From Symbioplanes lichenis (GTDB lineage: Bacteria > Actinomycetota > Actinomycetes > Mycobacteriales > Micromonosporaceae), in the NCBI RefSeq assembly GCF_030709675.1, contig NZ_JAUZQD010000002.1, positions 558,001 to 622,000 of the forward strand: a DNA stretch of 64,000 nt, read 5' to 3'. Below the pieces are notes generated by a model. The model was given only the letters and a program-made list of their open reading frames with translations, searched no databases and was not told where the DNA came from. Shown piece by piece: positions 43,995 to 52,156 of this stretch. A program made the position numbers and the translations under genes. The first letter of the stretch is position 1; each line of letters opens with the position of its first letter.

Positions 43995-44358
43995 CGCCTA
44001 CGCCGACGGCATGGCGGTCCGGCGCGACGTGCTCGGCGACGCGCACGTCGACCGGGCGGTCGCCGCCACGACGCCGTTCACGGAGCCGTTCCAGGACTTC
44101 ATCACCCGCTACGCGTGGGGCGACGTGTGGACGCGGGAGGGACTGGACCGGCGCACGCGCAGTTGCGTCACTCTGGGCGTACTGACCGCTCTGGGGTGTC
44201 ATGACGAGATCGCCATGCACGTGCGCGCGGCGCTGCGCAACGGCCTGACCCGCGAGGAGATCGCGGAGGTCCTGCTGCACACCGCGGTCTACGCGGGCGT
44301 GCCCGCCGCGAACGCGGCCTTCAAGATCGCGCAGGCCACCCTGGACGAGACTCCGTGA
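43987..44358 (+). CDS. pcaC: 4-carboxymuconolactone decarboxylase
   Basis: A 123-residue protein of the AhpD-like carboxymuconolactone decarboxylase family, with RRDVLGDAHVDRA near the N-terminus, WTREGLDRRTRSCVTLG in the middle and HTAVYAGVPAANAAF at the C-terminus. It decarboxylates the lactone made by PcaB. Its start lies within the pcaD end and its stop overlaps the regulator start (GTGA). Confidence 0.92.
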   Translation: MTDAYADGMAVRRDVLGDAHVDRAVAATTPFTEPFQDFITRYAWGDVWTREGLDRRTRSCVTLGVLTALGCHDEIAMHVRAALRNGLTREEIAEVLLHTAVYAGVPAANAAFKIAQATLDETP

Positions 44359-45122
44359 CCGGCCGCGAGCCGCACTTCGTCCAGTCCCTCGAGCGTGGCC
44401 TCGCCGTCATCCGCGCCTTCGACGCCGGCCGCCCCGAACTCACCCTCAGCGACGTCGCCCGCCACTGCGACCTCACCCGCGCCGCCGCCCGCCGCTTCCT
44501 GCTCACCCTGACCGACCTCGGCTACGTCCGCACCGACGGCCGGCTGTTCTCGCTGACCCCGCGCGTGCTCGAGCTCGGCTACTCGTTCCTGAGCAGCCTG
44601 TCCCTGCCCGAGGTGGCCCAGCCCCACCTCGAGGACCTGGCCGCCCGCGTCCACGAGAGCTCCTCCCTCTCGGTCCTCGACGGCGACGACATCGTGTACG
44701 TGGCCCGCGTCCCCACCCGCCGCATCATGACCGTGGCCATCAACGTCGGCACCCGCTTCCCCGCCTACGCCACCTCCATGGGCCGCGTCCTGCTGGCCGC
44801 CCACCCCGACGACACGTTCCTGTCCCGCATCAAGCTGGCCCCGCTCACCGCCCGCACTCTCACTCGCGCCGACGACCTCAAGACCGAGCTGCTCCGGGTA
44901 CGCAACCAGGGCTGGGCCCTCGTCGACCAGGAACTCGAAGAAGGCCTCCGCTCCCTCGCAGCTCCGGTCCGCGACCGCACCGGCATCGTCGTCGCCGCCG
45001 TCAACATCTCGGTCCACGCCTCCCGCACGTCCGTCGCCGACATGCGCGAAACCCTCCTCCCCGCCCTCCTCGAAACAGCCGCCGCCATCGAGGCCGACCT
45101 CCGCGCCACCACCCGCCCCTGA
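44355..45122 (+). CDS. IclR-family regulator of the pca genes (PcaR/PcaU type)
   Basis: A 255-residue regulator with an N-terminal winged helix (LTLSDVARHCDLTRAAARRF) and a C-terminal IclR effector domain (RFPAYATSMGRVLLA near 135). Its place at the end of the pca operon matches PcaR-type activators that respond to beta-ketoadipate pathway compounds. It probably controls pcaBDC and perhaps the divergent importer. Confidence 0.9.
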   Translation: MTGREPHFVQSLERGLAVIRAFDAGRPELTLSDVARHCDLTRAAARRFLLTLTDLGYVRTDGRLFSLTPRVLELGYSFLSSLSLPEVAQPHLEDLAARVHESSSLSVLDGDDIVYVARVPTRRIMTVAINVGTRFPAYATSMGRVLLAAHPDDTFLSRIKLAPLTARTLTRADDLKTELLRVRNQGWALVDQELEEGLRSLAAPVRDRTGIVVAAVNISVHASRTSVADMRETLLPALLETAAAIEADLRATTRP

Positions 45123-45132
45123 CCGGCCGGCC

Positions 45133-45450
45133 TCAGCCGCAGGGTCGCGGACCAGCCGGCGCGCAAATGGTGATGGCGACGTCGAAGGTCTTCCGGTACG
45201 CGATGCCCCCGGCGCGGTAGCGCACGGTTATGCCCTCGATCCGGCTCGTCGCCCCGGGCACCGGGAACTCGTAGAGGACCTCGACGCTGCTGTCCTCGCT
45301 CTGCGGGCGGATCGTGTAGCCGGCGACCCGGTGCCGGACCGGAAGCCGCCAGTCCGTGGGCAAGGGCAGCTGGTAACCGCTGACCGCCCCGGATCTTGTT
45401 TGCCGCCCGCCTTTGTGCAGGTCACCGTGGTCCACCGCATGGTCGGACAC
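45133..45450 (-). CDS. Hypothetical small protein
   Basis: I do not recognise this 105-residue frame. It contains PSEDSSVEVLYE-like acidic and beta-prone segments (EVLYEFPVPGATSR, GGIAYRKTFDVAITI) and two C-terminal cysteines in ITICAPAGPRPCG. GTG 45450 is the most reasonable start but lacks a ribosome site. It is divergent from the acetyltransferase gene. It could be a fragment of a secreted protein. Confidence 0.4.
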   Translation of the reverse strand: MSDHAVDHGDLHKGGRQTRSGAVSGYQLPLPTDWRLPVRHRVAGYTIRPQSEDSSVEVLYEFPVPGATSRIEGITVRYRAGGIAYRKTFDVAITICAPAGPRPCG

Positions 45451-45510
45451 GCACGCGTCCGCACCGCTCGTCCGGGCTCTGGCCGAGAGCTCTTTGCTAG
45501 CGTCGGCGGC

Positions 45511-45987
45511 ATGTCGATCGAGCTGCGCCCCGCCACCACTGACGACGTTCCGGCGCTGGCCGCGCTGTGGCACACCGGCTGGCACGACGGGCACGCCGGG
45601 CATGTTCCCGACGAGCTGCTTCCCTTCCGTACGGCGGAATCGTTCGTGCCTCGCACGGCCGAGCGCATCGACCGCGCCACCGTGGCGCTGCACGACGGGG
45701 AGCCGGCGGGCTTCACCGTCGTGGACGGCGAGGAGGTCGAGCAGGTCTACGTGGCGGCCGCGCACCGGGGCACCGGGGTCGCCGCCATCCTGCTGAGCGA
45801 CGCCGAGCAGCGGGTGGCCGCCGCCGGGCACGAGAAGGCCTGGCTCGCCGTGGCGCCGGGCAACGCGCGGGCGCGCCGGTTCTACGAGCGCCAGGGCTGG
45901 TCGGACGGCGGCGGCTTCTCCTACACGGCGGAGGCCGGCGCCTCGACGATCGAGGTTCCGGCCCTCCGCTACGTCAAGGCTTTTTAA
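45511..45987 (+). CDS. GNAT-family N-acetyltransferase
   Basis: A 158-residue GNAT protein. It starts MSIELRPATTDDVPALAALW, has the acetyl-CoA loop VAAAHRGTGVAAILL near 90 and the C-terminal NARARRFYERQGW near 122. The substrate cannot be told. It ends TAA immediately at the left arm of an inverted repeat. Confidence 0.88.
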   Translation: MSIELRPATTDDVPALAALWHTGWHDGHAGHVPDELLPFRTAESFVPRTAERIDRATVALHDGEPAGFTVVDGEEVEQVYVAAAHRGTGVAAILLSDAEQRVAAAGHEKAWLAVAPGNARARRFYERQGWSDGGGFSYTAEAGASTIEVPALRYVKAF

Positions 45988-46150
45988 GGCGGTGTTTCGC
46001 GGGGCATGGCGGCCGCCGCCGGGCCCAGCTTCCGCCTCGCGGCGCGGTGCGAAAGGCCCGATACAACACCGGTATCGAACCTTCCGCCCCACTTGCGAGA
46101 CGAAACCTGGACCTCGCCGGCGACTCGCCCTGACCCACGAAACACCGCCT
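45987..46150. repeat. Inverted-repeat element between convergent genes
   Basis: AGGCGGTGTTTCGCGGG at the left end is matched in inverse by CCCACGAAACACCGCCT at the right end (one mismatch in 17), enclosing about 130 bases. A second hairpin, CGATAC/GTATCG, lies inside at 46059-46077. The outer arms coincide with the stops of the flanking convergent genes. It could be a bidirectional terminator or a small non-autonomous repeat element. Confidence 0.6.
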
Positions 46151-47579
46151 AGACCTCGACCGGGCTCAGCTCCGGCAGCACCACCGGCGACGGCTCCGCG
46201 ACGGGCCGGGCGACGGGGATCAGGAGGGCGACCAGGAAGGCCGCCGCGCCCGCCCCGGCCAGCACCAGGAAGGACGTCGTGTAGCCGGACTCCGCGGGCA
46301 GGCCGCCGCCACCCGGGTGGGCGGTGACGATGGAGCTGACCAGCGCGGTGCCCAGGGAGGCTCCCACCGTACGGATGTTGGTGTTCATGCCGCTCGCCGC
46401 GCCCGTCTGGTGCCGGGGCACCGCCTGGACGATGAGGTTGACCAGCGACGAGTAGACGAGACCCATGCCGACGCCGAAGACGGCGCCCGTGACGGCGATC
46501 GTCCAGTAGGCGTCGTGGGCCAGGGCGAAGCCGAGGCACGACAGCGTGGCCAGCCCGGCACCCACGAGCACCTGCGCCTTGCTGCCCAGCCACCGCGACA
46601 ACGGGCCGCTGGCCGAGCCGGACACGGCCATGGTCACCATCATGGGCAGCATCAGCAGGCCGGCGGTCGTGACGGTGGCCCCGAAGCCGTACCCGCTGCG
46701 GGCCGGCACCTGCAGCAGCTGCGGCAGGAAGGCGAAGATCCCGAACATCGCCGCACCGAACAGCAGGGCGACCAGATTGGTGGTCCACACGGCGGGCAGG
46801 CGCATCATGCGCATGTCGATCAGCGGGTTGGCCGACCGCAGCTCCGCGACGAGCCAGCCGGCGAGGAGGACCGCGGCGACGCCGAGCAGACCGAGCGTCT
46901 TCGCGTCGGCCCAGCCCCAGGTCGAGCCCTTGCTCAGCGGCAGCAGCAGGGCGACGAGCCAGCCCGAGAGCAGCCCGGCGGAAACCCAGTTCAAACGCCC
47001 CGGCATCCGTACGGGCGAGGGCGGCACGACGCGCCAGGCGACCGCGGTGACCACGACCACGACGGCCATCGGGATCCAGAACAGCCAGCGCCAGTCGAGC
47101 ACCCCCACGATCGGGCCCGCGAGCACGATGCCGATGCCACCGCCCGTGGCGATGACCGCCGCCAGCACTCCGACGGCCGAAGCCACGCGCGCGGGCGGGA
47201 ACTCGTCGCGGATGATGCCGAACGAGACCGGGAAGACCGCGCCGCCCAGGCCTTGGACCACGCGAGCGGCGATGAGTACGCCCACATTCGGCGCGAGGGC
47301 CGCCATGGCGCACCCGACGACGATGGCGCCGAGCGCGACGAGCAGAGTCCGGTCCTTGCCTGCCATGTCGGCGACGCGGCCCAGCAACGGCGTGGACACC
47401 GACGCGCTGAGCAGCCACGCGGTGAGGACCCAGGTGACCGTACCCGCGTCGGTGTGCAGGTCGTGCTGGATGGTCGGCAGCACGGGCGTGACCAGTGACT
47501 GCATCAGCGAGAACGCAGCCGCGGCGGCAGCCAGCACGGTGAAGGTCACGCGCGGCGCCGCCTGATAAAGTCGAGGCAT
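46149..47579 (-). CDS. MFS drug-efflux transporter (DHA2/EmrB-like, 14 segments)
   Basis: A 476-residue MFS pump. It begins with a hydrophobic segment followed by LVTPVLPTIQHDLH, has the motif A loop GRVADMAGKDRTLL near 72 and motif C-like GGGIGIVLAGPIVG near 145, and about 14 hydrophobic segments in all. It is divergent from a TetR gene and its start codon lies inside one of two palindromes, so it is the likely target of that repressor. Confidence 0.88.
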   Translation of the reverse strand: MPRLYQAAPRVTFTVLAAAAAAFSLMQSLVTPVLPTIQHDLHTDAGTVTWVLTAWLLSASVSTPLLGRVADMAGKDRTLLVALGAIVVGCAMAALAPNVGVLIAARVVQGLGGAVFPVSFGIIRDEFPPARVASAVGVLAAVIATGGGIGIVLAGPIVGVLDWRWLFWIPMAVVVVVTAVAWRVVPPSPVRMPGRLNWVSAGLLSGWLVALLLPLSKGSTWGWADAKTLGLLGVAAVLLAGWLVAELRSANPLIDMRMMRLPAVWTTNLVALLFGAAMFGIFAFLPQLLQVPARSGYGFGATVTTAGLLMLPMMVTMAVSGSASGPLSRWLGSKAQVLVGAGLATLSCLGFALAHDAYWTIAVTGAVFGVGMGLVYSSLVNLIVQAVPRHQTGAASGMNTNIRTVGASLGTALVSSIVTAHPGGGGLPAESGYTTSFLVLAGAGAAAFLVALLIPVARPVAEPSPVVLPELSPVEV

Positions 47580-47607
47580 GCCTCCAGATTAGTGGAGGCA
47601 TGCCTCC
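47573..47607. promoter_or_regulatory. Tandem palindromic TetR operator
   Basis: Two identical palindromic cores occur in the gap between the MFS and TetR genes: GAGGCATGCCTC (47573-47584) and GGAGGCATGCCTCC (47594-47607), centred 22 bp apart. The first covers the MFS start codon. Two turns of helix between centres is the usual spacing for two TetR dimers on the same face. Confidence 0.8.
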
Positions 47608-47642
47608 GGTTAGCAAGCCCGGAGCCTGTGAGGAGGGTCTCC

Positions 47643-48197
47643 ATGTCCGCGCTCCCGGTCCGCCGCCCCCAGCGCGCCGACGCCCGCCGCAACTTCGACG
47701 CCCTGCTGGCCGCGGCCCGCACCGCCTTCGCCGAGCACGGCACCGACGCCTCCCTCGAAGACATCGCCCGCCGCGCCGGCGTGGGCATCGGCACCCTCTA
47801 CCGCAACTTCCCGGCCCGCCGCGACCTCTTCGAAGCCGTCTACGTCGAAGAGGTCGACCAACTCGCCCGCGTCGCCGCCGACGTCGCCGGCCTCCCCCCG
47901 TGGGACGCCCTGGTCACCTGGCTCCACCGCTTCGTCGAGTACGCCGTCACCAAACGAGCCGTCGTCGAGGCCCTCAACCGCGAGTCCGAGATGTTCGCCG
48001 CCTGCCGAGCCACCATGTACGAAGCCGGCGAGCCCCTCCTGACCCGAGCCCAGGAAGCCGGCGCCGTCCGCCCCGACGTCCGCATCGACGACCTCCTGCG
48101 CATGGTCTCGGGCCTGACCTCCGCCTCCTACATCGACGAAGCCCAGCGCGACCGCGTCCTCGCCCTGGCCCTCGACGGCCTGCGGAAGGCGACCTAA
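47643..48197 (+). CDS. TetR-family repressor
   Basis: A 184-residue regulator with N-terminal helix-turn-helix ASLEDIARRAGVGIGTLYRNFP near 35-56 (shown in part) and a C-terminal ligand domain typical of pump regulators. GAGGAGG precedes the ATG at good spacing. It is divergent from the MFS pump and probably represses both itself and the pump through the paired palindromes. Confidence 0.9.
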   Translation: MSALPVRRPQRADARRNFDALLAAARTAFAEHGTDASLEDIARRAGVGIGTLYRNFPARRDLFEAVYVEEVDQLARVAADVAGLPPWDALVTWLHRFVEYAVTKRAVVEALNRESEMFAACRATMYEAGEPLLTRAQEAGAVRPDVRIDDLLRMVSGLTSASYIDEAQRDRVLALALDGLRKAT

Positions 48198-48634
48198 CCC
48201 ACGCAGAACTCGTTGCCCTCGGGATCACGCATAACGACGTGATAGTCCGGACTCTCCGGCGGGTCCTGCCGATGCCGCGACACCACGCCCGCCCCGAGCG
48301 CGACCAACTCCGCCACCCGCGCGTCCACGATCTCGGCCCGCCGCGCCACCGGCAGCGTGTCGTCGCGCCCGGTCGGATAGAAGTCGATGTGCAGCCGGTT
48401 CTTGCCGGCCTTGCCCTCGGGAACCCGCTGGAACCACAACGGCGGCCGCACCCCGTCCGGATCGAACAACCGGTCCTCGAACGCCGCCCGCTCCCCCACC
48501 GCCCGCCGGTAGTGCACACCCCACGTCGTGTCGTCCCCGCCCGGCGGCACCGCCACATATCCCAGCGCGGCGGCCCAGAAGCGCGCAAGCTTCTCCGGCT
48601 CGTTCGCGTCGATCGTCAGCTGCCAGAACACCAT
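48194..48634 (-). CDS. VOC-family (glyoxalase-like) protein
   Basis: A 146-residue protein made of two glyoxalase-type halves. It begins VFWQLTIDANEPEKLARFW and ends RDPEGNEFCVG, the classic VOC end motif with the Glu ligand; NRLHIDFYPTG near 83 carries a metal-type His. No substrate can be assigned. It is convergent with the TetR gene, overlapping by four bases. Confidence 0.82.
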   Translation of the reverse strand: MVFWQLTIDANEPEKLARFWAAALGYVAVPPGGDDTTWGVHYRRAVGERAAFEDRLFDPDGVRPPLWFQRVPEGKAGKNRLHIDFYPTGRDDTLPVARRAEIVDARVAELVALGAGVVSRHRQDPPESPDYHVVMRDPEGNEFCVG

Positions 48635-48706
48635 CCCCGCACCCTAGCCCGGTGAATCGGAAGTCGCGCTCGCCGATGGCGGTGACGGTCCACTCCGCGA
48701 CGGGTT

Positions 48707-49141
48707 TCATCGCAGGGCCCGCGTCACCGCGAGCAGATCGTCCTCCGGCAGGCCGCCCGCCCGGCGAACCGCATGGTCGCCGTCGCAGACCCTCGCCTCC
48801 CCCTCCGTCGTCCATCGAGGACCTCCCGCGAGCAGTTGCTCCGCGGCCTCCCTGGCGATGTCATAGCCGCACGTGGTGTTGCCGACGCTCAGCAACGCCC
48901 GGGCGACGTCCGTGACCGCGTCCGGCGGGAGGTTCGCGTCGCCCGTGGCGGGCAGGAACAGGAGGAGACGCTGGGCGGCGGTTCCCAGGGTGCCCCGGGC
49001 GACCAGCCGCTGCAATTCCGGCCAGGACAGCCCCGGCCCGGAGAAGTGTCCCTCCACGCCCGCCACGCTGATGCACCGGCCGCCGCCCGGCAGCACCACG
49101 AAGTCGTAGCCTTCCGTGCCGTGGCCGTGCCAGGCGACCAT
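48707..49141 (-). pseudogene. Hypothetical protein, possibly missing its start
   Basis: From ATG 49141 the frame gives 144 residues with a convincing protein-like composition (YDFVVLPGGGRCISVAG, LSWPELQRLVARGTLG). The same frame stays open and protein-like upstream, reading WAGLLYGDADEELLEALF and TDQIEQFHQELEQAG, up to a 27-bp tandem repeat at 49297-49350, but I find no ATG, GTG or TTG in it. Either the true start was lost, a CTG is used, or translation begins internally at 49141. Family not recognised. Confidence 0.45.
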
Positions 49142-49296
49142 GGCGACGGTGCCGGCTCTCAGGACGGGCCAGGTGCCGGCTTGTTCGAGCTCCTGGTGGA
49201 ACTGCTCGATCTGATCGGTCAGCCAGGTGTGCTCGCCGTCGCTGAACAGGGCTTCGAGCAGTTCCTCGTCGGCGTCGCCGTACAGGAGGCCGGCCC

Positions 49297-49350
49297 AGAA
49301 AGCGGGCGGGGTGAGGCCGGCCGAGAACGCGGGCGGGGTGAGGCCGTCCG
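49297..49350. repeat. 27-bp tandem duplication
   Basis: Two 27-base units, 49297-49323 and 49324-49350, differ at two positions. Each contains GCGGGCGGGGTGAGGCCG and encodes the peptide LTPPAF followed by SAG or WAG in the frame of the hypothetical gene to the left. The repeat abuts the stop of the MMPL gene at 49353. Confidence 0.8.
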
Positions 49351-49352
49351 AG

Positions 49353-51521
49353 TCAGCGGGCGGCCGGAACCGGCGGCTCGGGCGACGCGTCGGGGACCTT
49401 GCGCTCCAGGGCCGTGCCTTCCACGTCGAGGACCGGCAGCCAGCTCAGCCAGCGCGGCAGCCACCACGCGGCCCGGCCGATCAGCCCGAGCGCCGCCGGC
49501 ACCGCGATCATGCGGACGATCAGCGCGTCGAAGAGGATGCCCAGGGCCAGGGCGAAGGCGATCGGCTTGATCGTGTCGTTGCCCTCCGGGACGAAGCCGG
49601 CGAAGACCGAGAACATGATGGTGGCCGCGGCGACGACGACCGGGGCGGCCTGGCGGAAGCCCGTGACGATGGCGTCGCGGGGCGAGACGCCGTGGGCGTG
49701 GGCCTCGTGCATGCGGGAGACCAGGAAGACCTGGTAGTCCATGGCGAGGCCGAAGAGGATGCCGATGACGATGATCGGCGAGAGGCTGAGCAGCGGGCCG
49801 GTGGTCTCGGCGTTGACGACCTGCTGGAGCCAGCCCCACTGGAAGACGGCCGTGGTGGCGCCCAGGGCGGAGCCGATGGTGAGCAGGAAGCCGATGACGC
49901 CGACGACCGGGACCAGGATCGAGCGGAAGACCAGGATCAGGAGGACGAGCGCCAGCCCCACGACCAGGATCAGATAGCGCGGCAGCGCGTCCTCGAGCTT
50001 CTGGGACACGTCGACGCTGACCGCGGTCTGGCCGGTGACGTAGACGCCGTCCTGGCCCTCGAAGCTGTCGCGCATCGCGTGCACGAGGTCCACCGTGGAG
50101 GCGCTGTCCGGCTCGGAGGCCGGGATGACCGTGATGAGCGCGGCGTCGCCCGCCTGGTTCGGTGTCGGCGGCGCGACCAGGGCCACGTCGTCGAGGCCCT
50201 GCACCTGCTGCGCCAATGTCGTGGCGCGCGCGGGGGAACCGTCGACCAGCACGAGCAGCGGGCCGCTGAAGCCGGGCCCGAAGTGCCGGGCGATCAGCTC
50301 CTGCGCCTTGGCCTGCGTGCTGCCCTCGGCCGGCGGCTGGATGAGCGACGTGCGCATGGAGAAGAACGGGATCGACACGACGGCGAGCACGGCGACGGCC
50401 AGCAGCAGGCTCACCACGCGGTGGCGGGTGACCGCGGCGGCCCACCCCTTGTAGAAGCCGCGGCCGTCCGAGACGGAGGCCACAGCGCCGGAGGACCGCA
50501 GCTTGCGCGGCAGCGCCCGGCGGCCGATGAACCCCAGGACCGCCGGTACGAGCGTGATCGCGATCAGCACCGCGACGACGATCGTGCACGCGGCGGCGAT
50601 GCCCATCTCGGTCAGGAACGGCACTCCGGCGACGGCGAGGCCCGCGAGCGCGATGACGACGGTGATGCCGGCCGTGACGACGGCCGAGCCCGCGGTGCCG
50701 ACGGCGAGGGCGGCGGCGTCCTCCGGCGTACGTCCGTGCAGGAGCTCTTGCCGGTGCCGCGTCACGATGAACAGGGCGTAGTCGATGCCGACGGCGAGGC
50801 CGAGCATGACAGCGAGGATCGGGGTGGTCGACTGCAGGTCGACGAAGCCGGTCAGCGTGGTGATGCCGAGGGCGCCGATGCCCACGCCGACGACGGCGGT
50901 GAGCAGGTTCATGCCCGCGGTGACCAGCGACCCGTACGTGAGGGCCAGCACGAGCAGCGCCACGACCACGCCGATCGCCTCGGCCGGGCCGCCGATGTCC
51001 GCCGCGTTCTCCTGGCTGGCCTCGCCGGTGATCTCGACGGTGAGGCCGGACCTGCCCGCGGCGGCGACCGTGTCGAGCAGCTGGGCCCGCTGGTCGTCGG
51101 TGATCTCGGTCGCCACCACCGGGTACGTCACCGTGCTGTACGCCGCGGTCCGGTCCTGCGCCACGGTGGGCGCCTGCGGGTCGAGCGGGTTCGACGCGCT
51201 CGCGACGCCCGGCAGCTTGCCCAGCTGCGCGACGAGAGCGGCGACCTTGGCCGCGTTGGCCCGGCCGGTGATCGGTGAGCCGTCCGTGGTGGCCATGACG
51301 ACCTGGGCGGTCGCGCCGTTGGCGCCGTCGCCGAAGCGCTCGTCGATCAGGTGGAGCGCGGTCGTCGACTCCTGCCCCGGGATGCTGAAGGTGCTGACCG
51401 TCTTGCCGGACAGGAAGATCGTGCCCGCCACGGTGGCGAGCAGCACCACGAGCCAGACGGCCGTGACGAGCAACCGGTGCCGGAACGCGCCCAGGCCCAG
51501 TCGGTGCAGGAAGGTGGCCAC
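49353..51521 (-). CDS. MMPL/RND-family membrane transporter
   Basis: A 722-residue MMPL-type pump with two symmetrical halves. Each has a large extracytoplasmic loop and membrane bundle; proton-relay motifs are GLAVGIDYALFIVTRH near 240 and GLAMDYQVFLVSRMHE near 585. AAAGGACC precedes the GTG start. It follows the TetR gene by 11 bases in the same direction, so the two form one self-regulated operon. Likely substrate: lipid or hydrophobic drug. Confidence 0.92.
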   Translation of the reverse strand: MATFLHRLGLGAFRHRLLVTAVWLVVLLATVAGTIFLSGKTVSTFSIPGQESTTALHLIDERFGDGANGATAQVVMATTDGSPITGRANAAKVAALVAQLGKLPGVASASNPLDPQAPTVAQDRTAAYSTVTYPVVATEITDDQRAQLLDTVAAAGRSGLTVEITGEASQENAADIGGPAEAIGVVVALLVLALTYGSLVTAGMNLLTAVVGVGIGALGITTLTGFVDLQSTTPILAVMLGLAVGIDYALFIVTRHRQELLHGRTPEDAAALAVGTAGSAVVTAGITVVIALAGLAVAGVPFLTEMGIAAACTIVVAVLIAITLVPAVLGFIGRRALPRKLRSSGAVASVSDGRGFYKGWAAAVTRHRVVSLLLAVAVLAVVSIPFFSMRTSLIQPPAEGSTQAKAQELIARHFGPGFSGPLLVLVDGSPARATTLAQQVQGLDDVALVAPPTPNQAGDAALITVIPASEPDSASTVDLVHAMRDSFEGQDGVYVTGQTAVSVDVSQKLEDALPRYLILVVGLALVLLILVFRSILVPVVGVIGFLLTIGSALGATTAVFQWGWLQQVVNAETTGPLLSLSPIIVIGILFGLAMDYQVFLVSRMHEAHAHGVSPRDAIVTGFRQAAPVVVAAATIMFSVFAGFVPEGNDTIKPIAFALALGILFDALIVRMIAVPAALGLIGRAAWWLPRWLSWLPVLDVEGTALERKVPDASPEPPVPAAR

Positions 51522-51532
51522 GAGAGGTCCTT

Positions 51533-52099
51533 TCAGAGCGCCGGGCGCGGGTGCCCGAGCGTGTCGGAGCTGAGCGCGACCAGGTGCTCGCGCACCTGGC
51601 CGGCGGGAAGGTCACGCAGGGCGAGGGCGGCGACGGCGAGCGCGCCGAGGGCCCCCACGACCCGGGCGCCGCGGGCCACGTCGGGCAGGTCGGCGGGTAC
51701 GGAGAACGCCGCGAACAGCACCTCGCCCACCTCGTCGAGCAGCGGCGAGTCACCGGGCTCGGCCGAGCGGCTGAACGCGCTGAGCACCAGGGCGATCATG
51801 CCGGGGTGGGCCAGGGCGACGTCGGCCAGCGCGGAGAGCACGGCCCGATCGCGCTCGGGTCCGGGCGGCAGGTCACCGGGACAGGCGGCGACCTCGCGCA
51901 GCAAGGCCGTGCAGCGCTCGGAGACCGCCTCCCACAGCGCTTCCTTGCTGGGGAAGCGGTGCAGCAGCCCGGTCTTGGAATAGCCGGCCGCGTCCGCGAT
52001 GCGCTGCACGGAGGTTTCACGCAGGCCGTGCCGGGCAAACAGCGCAGCGGCCTGGTCGACGATCTCGTCGTCGATCTCCTGCCGGGTGGGGCGACGCAT
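51533..52099 (-). CDS. TetR-family repressor of the MMPL pump
   Basis: A 188-residue TetR protein with helix-turn-helix SVQRIADAAGYSKTGLLHRF near 34-53. ATG 52099 is used; no ribosome site precedes it, so it may be translated from a short or leaderless message. Two palindromes lie immediately upstream, over the probable promoter. Confidence 0.9.
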   Translation of the reverse strand: MRRPTRQEIDDEIVDQAAALFARHGLRETSVQRIADAAGYSKTGLLHRFPSKEALWEAVSERCTALLREVAACPGDLPPGPERDRAVLSALADVALAHPGMIALVLSAFSRSAEPGDSPLLDEVGEVLFAAFSVPADLPDVARGARVVGALGALAVAALALRDLPAGQVREHLVALSSDTLGHPRPAL

Positions 52100-52101
52100 A
52101 C

Positions 52102-52136
52102 GGACCAAGTTAGTCCGTCGCGGACCACCTTGGTCC
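52102..52136. promoter_or_regulatory. Paired palindromic operator of the TetR-MMPL operon
   Basis: GGACCA-CCT-TGGTCC (52122-52136) is a perfect inverted repeat, and GGACCA-AGT-TAGTCC (52102-52116) is the same site with one mismatch, centred 20 bp away. They lie directly before the TetR start codon and are the natural autoregulation site. Confidence 0.75.
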
Positions 52137-52156
52137 CTGAAAGACCGTAACGGTCC

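Noticed and set aside
45451..47616. An 827-codon minus-strand frame reaching from 45133
   Set aside because: It runs antisense to the acetyltransferase and out of frame through the MFS pump; only the last about 105 codons were kept as a weak hypothetical.
49219..51753. An 844-codon minus-strand frame overlapping the MMPL gene
   Set aside because: It is a shifted frame over the MMPL and TetR genes, Arg/Pro-rich, with no domain.
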